Source of the DNA: JAIEPT01 sp038217425
GTDB taxonomy: Bacteria > Planctomycetota > Planctomycetia > Gemmatales > Gemmataceae
Assembly: GCA_038217425.1 (NCBI GenBank)
Contig: JBBQPM010000168.1
Location: forward strand, 1-15,561
Length of the DNA stretch: 15,561 nt
Direction: 5' to 3'
In this document: in pieces, positions 1 through 7,164 of the stretch
Position numbering within the stretch: the first letter of the stretch is position 1
Layout of the letters: every line of letters begins with the position of its first letter
Program-made: the position numbers and the translations under genes
Notes under the pieces: generated by a model
Databases searched by the model: none
What the model saw: the letters and a program-made list of their open reading frames with translations, nothing else
What the model was told of the DNA's origin: nothing

Positions 1-121
1 AGGGGTTGCATCCGTATGGCCGCCTCGATGCAACCCCTTCGGGGTATGTTTCCACGGATACCTGTGCCCTGGGGTTGCGAGTACGCAACCCCAGGCTTTG
101 AGATTCAACCCCTTCGGGGTA
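1..121. repeat. Cluster of GGGGTTGC-type hairpins at left edge
   Basis: Three small inverted repeats sit side by side. AGGGGTTGCAT (1-11) pairs with ATGCAACCCCT (28-38). CCTGGGGTTGC (68-78) pairs perfectly with GCAACCCCAGG (85-95) around the loop GAGTAC. A short ACCCC-TTC-GGGGT hairpin (33-45) recurs at 108-120, inside an identical 16-base block CAACCCCTTCGGGGTA found at 31-46 and 106-121. All the arms are versions of the same GGGGTTGC/GCAACCCC word, so this is one repeat family and not chance hairpins. The cluster may continue beyond the window. It lies downstream of the minus-strand gene ending at 216. No clear gene was seen in 122-215. Confidence 0.8.
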
Positions 122-215
122 GAGACAACCTGTGTTTGCCCGTGACGTTGTGTTGACAAGGCCAGAAAAGTGGCGCTGTCCAACTAACAGAGATGAAATA
201 CCAATGCGAACCGCT

Positions 216-788
216 CTAAAGAGTTCGCTCCACGCGAAACCATACGCTCGAGATATTTACGAGGTCGACGCGCAGCGAACGTCCCGTCTCGGCGAGTTCG
301 ACGGCAAACGCCTGCACGCCGTCGACGCCGGGGAACATCTGATAGCCCGCGTGCCGGCCGTCGATCATGGCGTAGACTTCGAGCGGGCCGGAGCATTCGC
401 CGAGGATTTCGCCGAGCAGTTGCGTCCCCATGACGCGGACATTCTTGAGGTAGGCCGAACAGCGCACCTCGAGCACCACCTCTTCCCAGAGAGGCCCGGC
501 CGTGGGAGCCGTAGGCATCTCGATCTCGAGCAGATTGCGTGGCCGCAAAAGCGACGTGACGTTCCATTCGTCGGCGTCGCCCAAGATGTTGCCGTTGAGC
601 ACGACGCTGGCCGGGCGGTGCAAATTCTCGGCGACGAGCCAGACGCGTTCGAAGTCGTCGATCCGGCCGGGATAGCCGAAGGCACGCGCGATGCGGACGG
701 GACCGGGGTCGGGCCAGGGGCCGGGCATCTGCACTTTCTTGCCGTCGGCGTTCCAGGGCCCGCGCAGGCGGATGCGGTGCGGATACAT
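216..788 (-). CDS. Hypothetical protein with galactose-binding-like (GH2 sugar-binding-like) fold, coupled to uvrB
   Basis: A 190-residue protein whose ATG overlaps the uvrB stop codon by one base (TAATG at 790-786), an arrangement typical of translational coupling. The body resembles the jelly-roll sugar-binding domain seen at the N-terminus of family 2 glycoside hydrolases. There is an aromatic/arginine start (RIARAFGYPGRID, about 32-44), then ERVWLVAENL (47-56), ASVVLNGNILG (60-70), a WNVTSLLRPRNLLEIEMP run (75-92) and a strand-rich LWEEVVLEVRCSAYLKNVRVM (100-120). No glycosidase catalytic domain follows, no signal peptide is visible, and the chain simply ends after the second half of the sheet. 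It is therefore probably a stand-alone cytoplasmic beta-sandwich protein of unknown role. The link to DNA repair rests only on its position. The gene is confident; the fold is inferred from pattern. Confidence 0.8.
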   Translation of the reverse strand: MYPHRIRLRGPWNADGKKVQMPGPWPDPGPVRIARAFGYPGRIDDFERVWLVAENLHRPASVVLNGNILGDADEWNVTSLLRPRNLLEIEMPTAPTAGPLWEEVVLEVRCSAYLKNVRVMGTQLLGEILGECSGPLEVYAMIDGRHAGYQMFPGVDGVQAFAVELAETGRSLRVDLVNISSVWFRVERTL

Positions 789-2803
789 TACTGGACTCGC
801 TTCTTGCGTCGGGCCTTTTTCTTCTGAGGGGCCATGGTCGGCTCGCCCTTGAGCTTGGCGATCTTGTCGCGCAGTTGGGCGGCGCGTTCGAAGTCGAGGT
901 TCGCCGCCGCCGCCATCATCTCGCCGTGCAACTCCTCCAGGTACTCCTCGGTGATGTAATCGTCCTTGTGCCCGGCGATCTCGGCGACCATCTTGCGCGC
1001 CTCGATCTCCTCGGCCAAGCTTTCGGTGATCGCCGACTTCACGCTCCTGGGGGTGATGTTGTGCTCGACGTTGTACGCCAGCTGAATGTCGCGGCGCCGG
1101 GAGGTTTCGTCGATCGCCGTCTGCATCGAGTCGGTCACCCTGTCCGCGTAGAGAATGACCTGGGCGTCCAGATGCCGGGCGGCTCGGCCGATCGTCTGGA
1201 TCAGCGAACGCGCGCTGCGCAGAAAGCCTTCCTTGTCCGCGTCGAGAATCGCGACCAGTGATACCTCCGGGAGGTCGAGCCCTTCGCGCAACAGATTCAC
1301 GCCGATCAAGGCGTCGAACGTTCCCTGGCGCAGTTCCTTCAGAACTTCCACACGCTGCAGCGCGTCGAGTTCCGAATGCATCCATTTGCAGCGAATCCCG
1401 GCGTCGTGAAAGTAGTTCGCCAAATCCTCGGCGCCTCGCTTGGTCAGCGTGGTGACGAGGACACGTTCGCCGCGCCCGGCGCGCTCTTTAATTTGCACGA
1501 CGAGATCGCCGACCTGGCCGCGCGCGGGCTTGATGTGCAGCACCGGATCGACGAGCCCGGTCGGACGAATCACCTGTTCGACGACTTCGCCCCCCGCGGT
1601 TTCGAGTTCGTACTCCGCAGGCGTCGCCGACATGAACAGCGCCCGGCCGATCTTCTTCTCCCACTCGTCGAAGCGCAGCGGGCGATTGTCGAGCGCGCTG
1701 GGCAGACGAAAACCGTGCTCGACCAGCGTCGTCTTGCGGCTATGGTCCCCGGCGAACATCGCGCGAATCTGCGGCAAGGTCGCATGCGATTCGTCGACGA
1801 TCATGAGCATGTCTTCGGGAAAGAAATCGAGCAGCGTGTAGGGGGGCTCGCCCACGGCTTTGCCGGAGAAGAAGCGGGCGTAGTTCTCGATGCCGGAGCA
1901 GTGCCCCGTTTCCATGAGCATTTCCATGTCGAAACGGGTGCGGGCGCTGAGCCGCTGGGCTTCGAGAAGTTTGCCTTCCGAACGAAACTGAGCGAGGCGC
2001 GCTTCGAGTTCCAGGTTGATCCCCTCGACCGCGTGCCCGATGCGATCTTCGGGCGTGACGAAGTGTTTGGCCGGGTAGACGTAGAGTTCGTCGAGGACTT
2101 TGAGGGTATCGCCGGTGAGCGGGTTGATGATGGCGAGGGCGTCGACTTCGTCGCCGAAGAGTTCGATGCGGAGGGCGTACTCTTCAGCCGCGGGCCAAAC
2201 TTCGATGACGTCGCCGCGCACGCGGAATCGGCCTCGCTCGAAGGCAGTGTCGTTGCGGTCGTACTGGATGTCGACGAGTTTGAGGAGCATCTGATCGCGT
2301 TCGAGGATATCGCCTTTCTTGACGTAGACCATCATTTTCTTGTAGTCGGCGGGCGAGCCCAAACCGTAGATGCACGAGACGCTGGCGACGATGATGACGT
2401 CCTCGCGCGAGACGAGCGCACTGGTGGCGGCGAGGCGCAGGCGGTCGATGTTCTCGTTGATGCTCGAATCTTTTTCGATGTAGATGTCGCGCTGCGGGAT
2501 GTACGCTTCGGGCTGGTAGTAGTCGTAGTAGCTGATGAAGTAGTGGACGGCGTTGTGCGGGAAGAAGGCCTTGAACTCCTTGGAGAGTTGGGCGGCGAGC
2601 GTCTTGTTGTGCGAGAGGATGAGCGCGGGTTTGCCGAGTTTCTGAATGACGTGGGCGGCGGTGAAGGTCTTGCCGGTGCCGGTGGCGCCCAGGAGCACCT
2701 GGCGATTCTGCCCCGCCTGGAAACCGGCGACGATCTTTTCGATGGCGGCGGGTTGATCGCCCGCAGGGGCGAAATCGCTGACGACCTGAAACAAGGGAGC
2801 CAT
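788..2803 (-). CDS. uvrB: UvrABC system protein B (excision nuclease subunit)
   Basis: UvrB takes over damaged DNA from UvrA, verifies the lesion using its helicase fold and recruits UvrC for dual incision in nucleotide excision repair. The 671 residues match the family length (about 670). Seen in order: Walker A GATGTGKT (39-46), the beta-hairpin region that clamps DNA (YYDYYQPEAYIPQRDIYIEK, 92-111), the DESH box of motif II (337-340), ALFMSATP (388-395), GVNLLREGLDLPEV (501-514), QTIGRAAR (536-543), and a C-terminal UVR motif for UvrA/UvrC contact (about 615-650). A basic tail KKKARRKKR follows. The reading frame runs 27 codons further upstream, but that part is encoded by an intergenic repeat. 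The chosen start has GGAGG 8 bases before it and begins MAPLFQVVSDF as in homologues. The 3' end overlaps the next gene by one base. Confidence 0.97.
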   Translation of the reverse strand: MAPLFQVVSDFAPAGDQPAAIEKIVAGFQAGQNRQVLLGATGTGKTFTAAHVIQKLGKPALILSHNKTLAAQLSKEFKAFFPHNAVHYFISYYDYYQPEAYIPQRDIYIEKDSSINENIDRLRLAATSALVSREDVIIVASVSCIYGLGSPADYKKMMVYVKKGDILERDQMLLKLVDIQYDRNDTAFERGRFRVRGDVIEVWPAAEEYALRIELFGDEVDALAIINPLTGDTLKVLDELYVYPAKHFVTPEDRIGHAVEGINLELEARLAQFRSEGKLLEAQRLSARTRFDMEMLMETGHCSGIENYARFFSGKAVGEPPYTLLDFFPEDMLMIVDESHATLPQIRAMFAGDHSRKTTLVEHGFRLPSALDNRPLRFDEWEKKIGRALFMSATPAEYELETAGGEVVEQVIRPTGLVDPVLHIKPARGQVGDLVVQIKERAGRGERVLVTTLTKRGAEDLANYFHDAGIRCKWMHSELDALQRVEVLKELRQGTFDALIGVNLLREGLDLPEVSLVAILDADKEGFLRSARSLIQTIGRAARHLDAQVILYADRVTDSMQTAIDETSRRRDIQLAYNVEHNITPRSVKSAITESLAEEIEARKMVAEIAGHKDDYITEEYLEELHGEMMAAAANLDFERAAQLRDKIAKLKGEPTMAPQKKKARRKKRVQ

Positions 2804-2811
2804 ATCGCATT

Positions 2812-2816
2812 CCTCC
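2812..2816 (-). promoter_or_regulatory. Strong ribosome binding site of uvrB
   Basis: GGAGG on the minus strand lies 8 bases before the ATG at 2803. It decides the start in favour of MAPLFQ and against the in-frame ATG at 2884, whose extra 27 codons are repeat-derived (they read through the palindrome at 2826-2896). Confidence 0.8.
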
Positions 2817-2825
2817 GTAAATTTC

Positions 2826-2896
2826 CGAGCCGAAAGCGTGAGCGACGGACATTTACTTGCGTCAGTCGATCGCCCGTCGCTCACGCTTCCGGCTCG
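2826..2896. repeat. Long palindromic repeat, GAGCCGGAAGCGTGAGCGACG family, copy 1
   Basis: A 23-base left arm (2826-2848, CGAGCCGAAAGCGTGAGCG...) faces a 23-base right arm (2874-2896) across a 25-base loop. One position is mismatched on the plus strand (A opposite C). If the minus strand is transcribed this becomes a G-U pair. The element lies between the Sm-like gene and uvrB, both read on the minus strand. The same arms recur at 9156-9219 and 15298-15361 with different loops. Confidence 0.9.
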
Positions 2897-2921
2897 TACA
2901 TTCTACGCCGACTCGTCGAAC

Positions 2922-3191
2922 TCAATCCAGGGCCCAGTCCGAGACCAGCGTCACCGCCAGCACCTCCGCCCGTGCCACCAGCACTTTCTTGCGGTTGCGC
3001 TTGATGCCCGTCGTCAAGGCGCCGACGATGTAGTTCTCGCGCGTCGACTTGGTGTCGCGCAGATCGTGCAGGTCGGCGTTCTCGATTTCGAGGAAGCCCT
3101 CGTCGATCCGCGTCAAGACGCCCAGGCAGACGAAGGGGCTGCGCAGGTCCACGACCACGGGTTGGCCCAGATACGCATCGAGCATGGTCAT
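2922..3191 (-). CDS. Small conserved hypothetical protein, Sm-like (LSm) pattern
   Basis: An 89-residue soluble protein beginning MTMLDAYLGQPVVVDLRSPF. The alternation of strands, with a VDL-S-FVCLGVLTRIDEGFLEIENADLHD stretch split over residues 14-42, resembles the Sm1 half of LSm/Hfq-like beta-barrels (bend after a G-x-L, D-x-F/L-x-L/I-x-N-A core). This is followed by DTKSTRENYIVG (46-57) and a basic stretch GIKRNRKKVLV (62-72). That would suit RNA or ribosome association, but this is inference only. The start at 3191 is favoured by GAGGAG about 6 bases upstream; an in-frame ATG at 3218 gives nine extra residues without a comparable site. It stands upstream of uvrB in the same direction, 118 bp away and separated by a palindromic repeat. 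It is divergent from the E2 gene. No specific family could be named. Confidence 0.75.
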   Translation of the reverse strand: MTMLDAYLGQPVVVDLRSPFVCLGVLTRIDEGFLEIENADLHDLRDTKSTRENYIVGALTTGIKRNRKKVLVARAEVLAVTLVSDWALD

Positions 3192-3283
3192 GCGGTGCTC
3201 CTCTCGCCAAGGGGTCACCCCCCCTCTAAACTATTTGTGAGTCCCGCATTTTACACGGAAATCGGCCCCACCGAGGAAACCGC
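3192..3283. promoter_or_regulatory. Divergent intergenic region, Sm-like gene / E2 operon
   Basis: These 92 bases separate two divergently read genes and must hold the start signals for both unless either is read from far away. It contains the most AT-rich stretch nearby (CTAAACTATTTGTGAG, about 3226-3241, then CATTTTACAC, about 3248-3257), a small GGGG-TCA-CCCC hairpin (3211-3221), and ribosome binding sites at both ends (GAGGAG on minus, GAGG 7 bases before 3284 on plus). No convincing paired -35/-10 could be assigned. Confidence 0.4.
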
Positions 3284-4561
3284 ATGGCCACCGAGATTGT
3301 ACTCCCCGCTTTGAGCGAAAGCGTCTCCGGCGGCGACGTCGTCGACGTCAAAGTTAAGGTTGGCGACAGCGTCAAGCAAGGTCAACCCCTCTTCGAAATC
3401 GAAGCCGAGAAGACGACGGCCGAGGTGACCGCATCGGCCGCGGGAACGATCTCGCAACTCCTGGTCAAAAAAGGCGACCACGTCAAGACCGGCCAAGTTC
3501 TGGCCATGCTCGACGGCGATGCCAAAGCCCCGGCGCCCGCGGAAACCCCCAAGTCGACCCCCGAAAAGCCCTCGACGGATACTCCCAAGTCTACGACGGA
3601 AGCACCCAAACCGACGCCTGCCGCCCCCGCGCCCAAGGCGACCTCGCCGTCCGTCACGCATGCCGATCAAGCGATCGTCCCCGCCGGGCCTGCGACCCGA
3701 GCCCTGGCGCGCGACCTCGGCGTGCCCATCCAGCAAGTCCCCGCGACCGGGCCTTTCGGACGCGTCACCAAGGAAGACGTCAAGAACCACATCCGCGACT
3801 TGGCGAACGGTCACGCCGGCGGCGGTTCGGGCATCAAAGTTCCGCCCCTACCCGACTTCGCCAAGTGGGGCCCCGTCGACGTCAAGCCAATCGAGTCGAT
3901 TCGCAAACGGACCGCGGAACACATGACCCTGTGCTGGAACCTCATTCCGCACGTCACCCAACACGATCTCGCGGACGTCACCGATGTCGAGGCCTTCCGC
4001 AAACAGCAAGAAGGCAAGGGCCCCAAGCTCACCGTCACGGCGTTCGTCATCAAGGCTGCCGCCATCTTGCTCAAACAATTCCCCGCGTTCAACAGCAGCC
4101 TCGACTGGGAAAAAAAGCAGCTCATTACAAAGAATTACTACCACATCGGCATCGCCGTCGACACCGAGCGAGGACTCGTCGTGCCGGTGCTGCGCGACAT
4201 CGACAAGAAGAGCGTGCACGAGATCGGCAAGGAGATGACCGACATCGCGGAGAAGGCGCGCAACGGCAAGCTCACGCCGGACGACATGCAAGGCGGAACG
4301 TTCACGATCAGCAATTTAGGCGGCATCGGCGGCACCGGGTTCACGCCGATCGTCAATTGGCCGCAGGTCGCGATTCTGGGACTGTCGCGTTCCCGGCATC
4401 ATCCGGTGCTGGACAAGGCGGGCGAGTTCAAGCCAAGGCTGATGATGCCGTTATCGACGTCGTACGACCACCGCGTAATCGACGGCGCCGAGGCTGCCCG
4501 TTTCACGCGACGGTTGGCGGAACTCTTGGAAAATCCAATGGTCATGTTGCTCCACGCATGA
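3284..4561 (+). CDS. aceF: Dihydrolipoamide acyltransferase, E2 of a 2-oxoacid (probably pyruvate) dehydrogenase complex
   Basis: E2 carries acyl groups on a swinging lipoyl arm and transfers them to CoA at the core of the complex. The 425 residues show all three parts. An N-terminal lipoyl domain (1-77) has the lipoylated lysine K43 in EAEKTTAEV. A Pro/Ala/Lys/Thr-rich linker follows (about 80-125). A peripheral subunit-binding domain (about 136-170) contains ATRALARDLGV and GPFGRVTKEDV. The catalytic domain (about 195-425) ends with DHRVIDG, giving H396 and D400 of the HxxxD motif. The phrases FAKWGPVDVKPIESIRKRTA and IPHVTQHDLADVTDVEAFRK look like bacterial pyruvate-type E2, hence the symbol; the substrate is inferred. 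GAGG precedes the ATG by 7 bases. E3 lies two genes downstream in the same direction. No E1 gene is in the window. Confidence 0.92.
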   Translation: MATEIVLPALSESVSGGDVVDVKVKVGDSVKQGQPLFEIEAEKTTAEVTASAAGTISQLLVKKGDHVKTGQVLAMLDGDAKAPAPAETPKSTPEKPSTDTPKSTTEAPKPTPAAPAPKATSPSVTHADQAIVPAGPATRALARDLGVPIQQVPATGPFGRVTKEDVKNHIRDLANGHAGGGSGIKVPPLPDFAKWGPVDVKPIESIRKRTAEHMTLCWNLIPHVTQHDLADVTDVEAFRKQQEGKGPKLTVTAFVIKAAAILLKQFPAFNSSLDWEKKQLITKNYYHIGIAVDTERGLVVPVLRDIDKKSVHEIGKEMTDIAEKARNGKLTPDDMQGGTFTISNLGGIGGTGFTPIVNWPQVAILGLSRSRHHPVLDKAGEFKPRLMMPLSTSYDHRVIDGAEAARFTRRLAELLENPMVMLLHA

Positions 4562-5589
4562 GCGACGACTACGACAGTCCCTGGAAAGAGGCGCTCGATT
4601 ATTTCTTCGATGCGTTTCTGGAACTGGTGTTGCCGGACGTCTACGCCCTGGTCGATTGGACCCGCGGCTACGAGATGCTCGATAAAGAGTTGCAGCAGAT
4701 CGTTCCGGAGAGCGACAAGGGCCGACTCTACGTCGATAAGCTCGTAAAGGTTTTTCTGAAGTCGGGCGCGGAGGAATGGATTTTGGTGCATGTGGAGGTG
4801 CAGACGCAGAAGGATCGGGAGTTTGCCAGGCGCATGTTCCTGTACCATTTCCGCCTGCACGAGCGTTATAATCGAGATGTGCTGAGCCTGGCGGTGCTCG
4901 CCGACGAGAAGCCCGGTTGGCGGCCGTCGATGTACAAACATTCGTGTATGAAGCATTGCCGGCTCACGTTCAGTTTCCCGAGCGTGAAGCTACTCGAACT
5001 GGCGAAGAACGAAGAAAAGCTCGAAGCCAGCAAGAACCGATTCGCCCCGGTCGTCCTGGCCCATGTGCGAACGGTGCGGACAAGCAAGGATCCGGAGAAT
5101 CGCCGGGCGTACAAGACGGAGTTGGTCAAGAACCTGTTTCGCAGCGGCATGGGCAATGAGGACATTCGCAAGTTATTTCGCGTGATCGACTGGTTGATGG
5201 ACTTGCCGAAACCGCTGAGCAATCAGTTTTGGCACGAACTCAAGATTTTCAAAGAGGAGAAGAAGATGCCATTTATCGACACGTTGGAACGGATGGCCAT
5301 AGAGGAACGGGAAGAGGCGAGAGCGGCAGGATTGGCGGAAGGGAAGGCCCAGGGGATGTCCGAGGGGAAGGCGCAGGGGAAGGCTGAATTTTTGGCCAAG
5401 GAACGTAACAAAACGCTTCCGCGTCTGTTGAAACTTCGATTCGGCGAAGCGTCGCTGTCGTTACTTGCCACGATCCCGGAAGTTCCGAATCTGGAGACGT
5501 GGGATCTCCTAAACGACGCCGTCTTCGAGGCGCCGACGCTCCAAGACTTCGAATCACGTCTCAACCGGATCCTTGCCCAACAAACTTGA
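4558..5589 (+). CDS. PD-(D/E)XK nuclease family transposase / Rpn-like protein
   Basis: A 343-residue protein that overlaps the E2 stop by four bases (ATGA). The N-terminal 160 residues fit the Rpn/PD-(D/E)XK transposase-like group: an acidic helical start (DYDSPWKEALDYFFDAFLELV), LYVDKLVKVFLKSGAEEWILVHVEVQTQKD (57-86) with the E80-x-Q82 core typical of the nuclease fold, then FARRMFLYHFRLHERY (89-104). The C-terminal part has the family's low-complexity run EGKAQGMSEGKAQGKAEF (261-278) and a short helical end. Relatives promote recombination or act as DNA nucleases, but many are uncharacterised, so activity is not shown. It is out of place functionally: it lies between E2 and E3, and the 34-base gap to E3 suggests co-transcription. 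Codon choice looks slightly looser than that of its neighbours (for example AAT, TTG and GTT codons), consistent with acquisition. Confidence 0.8.
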   Translation: MSDDYDSPWKEALDYFFDAFLELVLPDVYALVDWTRGYEMLDKELQQIVPESDKGRLYVDKLVKVFLKSGAEEWILVHVEVQTQKDREFARRMFLYHFRLHERYNRDVLSLAVLADEKPGWRPSMYKHSCMKHCRLTFSFPSVKLLELAKNEEKLEASKNRFAPVVLAHVRTVRTSKDPENRRAYKTELVKNLFRSGMGNEDIRKLFRVIDWLMDLPKPLSNQFWHELKIFKEEKKMPFIDTLERMAIEEREEARAAGLAEGKAQGMSEGKAQGKAEFLAKERNKTLPRLLKLRFGEASLSLLATIPEVPNLETWDLLNDAVFEAPTLQDFESRLNRILAQQT

Positions 5590-5623
5590 ACCGTGCTCAC
5601 GAAACGACTCTTTGGAAACACTC

Positions 5624-7033
5624 ATGCCTGATCATTCGACGGAATTGGTTGTCCTGGGCGGCGGGCCCGGCGGATACTCGGCGGCGTTTCTCGCTGCCGA
5701 TCGCGGGATGCAAGTCACCCTTATCGACGCCCTCGCCAAGCCCGGCGGCACCTGCTTGCACATGGGCTGCATCCCCTCCAAGGCGCTGCTCCACGCCGCC
5801 CACGTCATCGACGGCGCCCACGAGGCGCTCCAGTACGGCATCAAGTTCGCCAAGCCCGAAATCGACCTCAATACGCTCCGCGCCAAAAAGGAACGCATCA
5901 TCGACATGATGGCCAGCCATCTGCTCGAACTGTGCAAGAAACGCGGCATCACCTACATCGTCGGCCGAGGCGTCTTTACGGGGCCGAACGAAATCCAGGT
6001 CGACGGCGCCAAGGTGACCTTCAAGAACGCCATCGTCGCGACCGGCTCCGTGCCCGCCAAGATCCCGACCTTCGAGATCGGCAGCAATCGCGTGCTCGAC
6101 TCGACCTCGGCCCTCAAGCTCGAGAACATCCCCAAGAATCTACTTGTCGTGGGCGGCGGCTACATCGGCCTCGAAATGGGCTCCGTCTACGCCGGCCTGG
6201 GGAGCGATGTCACCGTCGTCGAACTCACGCCCACGCTGCTCCCCGGCGTCGATGCGGACCTCGTACAACCTCTCTACGCCCGGCTCAAGACGCATTTCAA
6301 GGCGATCCACCTCAACACGAAGGTGACCAAAGTCGCGGAGGCGCCCGAAGGAATTCGCGTCAGCCTCGAAGGCGAGGCGCCCGAAAAGGAGATGATCTTC
6401 GAGAAGATCCTGGTCTCCGTCGGCCGAAAGCCGGCGTCCGCAAACCTCGGGCTCGACAAGGCGGGCGTCGCGGTCGATGCCAAGGGCTTCGTCACGGTCG
6501 ACGCGCAAAAACGCACGAATGTGCCGCACATTTTCGCGATTGGAGACATTGCCGGGGAACCGATGCTGGCGCACAAGGCGGCGCACGAGGGCAAGCTCGC
6601 GGTCGAAGTCCTCTCCGGGGAGAACGTCGTCTGGGACAAGCGCTGCATCCCGGCCGTCGTCTTCACTGATCCCGAGATCGCCTGGGCGGGCATTACCGAG
6701 AACGACGCCAAGAAGCAGAAGCTCGACTACGACGTCGGCAAGTTCCGCTGGGGCGCCTCGGGCCGGGCGACCACGCTGGGCCGAAGCGACGGGCTCACGA
6801 AAGTCCTCGTCGACAAGAAGAGCGACCGTATCCTGGGCATCGGCCTGGTCGGGCCCGGCGCCGGCGAGTTGATTGCCGAGGGGGTGCTGGCGATCGAAAT
6901 GGGCGCGACGGCCAAGGATTTGGCCATGTCCGTCCATCCGCATCCGACGCTTAGCGAAACGATCAGCGAGGCGGCGGAATCGCTACACGGGCTGTCGTCG
7001 CATCTGTTCATCGCGAAGAAGAAAGTTCACTAA
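5624..7033 (+). CDS. lpdA: Dihydrolipoyl dehydrogenase (E3)
   Basis: E3 reoxidises dihydrolipoyl groups of E2 using FAD and NAD+. The 469 residues match the family. Seen: FAD-binding GGGPGG (12-17); the redox-active disulfide C44/C49 in GGTCLHMGCIPSK (a His-Met pair where Asn-Val is commonest); an NAD-binding Rossmann motif VVGGGYIGLEMGSV near residue 175; the second FAD motif FAIGDIAGEPMLAHKAAHEG near 305-325; and a C-terminal HPHPTLSE carrying the active-site histidine-glutamate pair. The frame is open from 5573, but homologues begin near MPDHSTELVVLGGGPGG, so the ATG at 5624 is chosen. Its ribosome binding site is weak (GGAA 8 bases upstream), in keeping with translation from an operon message. 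Same direction as E2 and the intervening nuclease-like gene. Confidence 0.96.
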   Translation: MPDHSTELVVLGGGPGGYSAAFLAADRGMQVTLIDALAKPGGTCLHMGCIPSKALLHAAHVIDGAHEALQYGIKFAKPEIDLNTLRAKKERIIDMMASHLLELCKKRGITYIVGRGVFTGPNEIQVDGAKVTFKNAIVATGSVPAKIPTFEIGSNRVLDSTSALKLENIPKNLLVVGGGYIGLEMGSVYAGLGSDVTVVELTPTLLPGVDADLVQPLYARLKTHFKAIHLNTKVTKVAEAPEGIRVSLEGEAPEKEMIFEKILVSVGRKPASANLGLDKAGVAVDAKGFVTVDAQKRTNVPHIFAIGDIAGEPMLAHKAAHEGKLAVEVLSGENVVWDKRCIPAVVFTDPEIAWAGITENDAKKQKLDYDVGKFRWGASGRATTLGRSDGLTKVLVDKKSDRILGIGLVGPGAGELIAEGVLAIEMGATAKDLAMSVHPHPTLSETISEAAESLHGLSSHLFIAKKKVH

Positions 7034-7041
7034 CTCCACAG

Positions 7042-7155
7042 GAAAGCCCAGGGATGGCTATCCCTGGGGACGTGCCAGAAACTGTCATTTTCCGGCTTGC
7101 GATATTGGGATCACGATTGGGGCATTCCCCCAGGGATAGCCATCCCTGGGCTTTC
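7042..7155. repeat. Perfect 28-bp inverted repeat pair, CCCAGGGAT family
   Basis: The block 7042-7069 is the exact reverse complement of 7128-7155, enclosing 58 bases. Each arm is itself a palindrome: CCCAGGGAT-GGCT-ATCCCTGGG at 7047-7068, and its counterpart at 7129-7150. The element fills almost the whole 131-bp gap between the convergent lpdA and DinB genes and could form either two small hairpins or one long one. It lacks T-runs after the stems, so it is not a standard terminator, though it could protect both transcripts' 3' ends. A third arm occurs at 13412-13440. Confidence 0.9.
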
Positions 7156-7164
7156 GCTTGCAAC

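Noticed and set aside
1..121. CRISPR array
   Set aside because: Repeats are short, unevenly spaced and differ in form; there are no regular spacers and no cas genes.
1376..3004. Long open frame of 542 codons on the plus strand opposite uvrB
   Set aside because: It mirrors the uvrB codons in a GC-rich genome, lacks a ribosome binding site and shows no recognisable domain; uvrB on the other strand is beyond doubt.
3865..4557. N-terminal extension of the nuclease-like protein overlapping E2
   Set aside because: The extra residues are an Arg/His-rich frame-shifted reading of the E2 catalytic domain; the real start is the ATG at 4558.
4867..4872. TATAAT hexamer within the nuclease-like gene as an internal promoter for lpdA
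   Set aside because: No suitable -35 hexamer about 17 bases upstream, and it lies 750 bases before lpdA.
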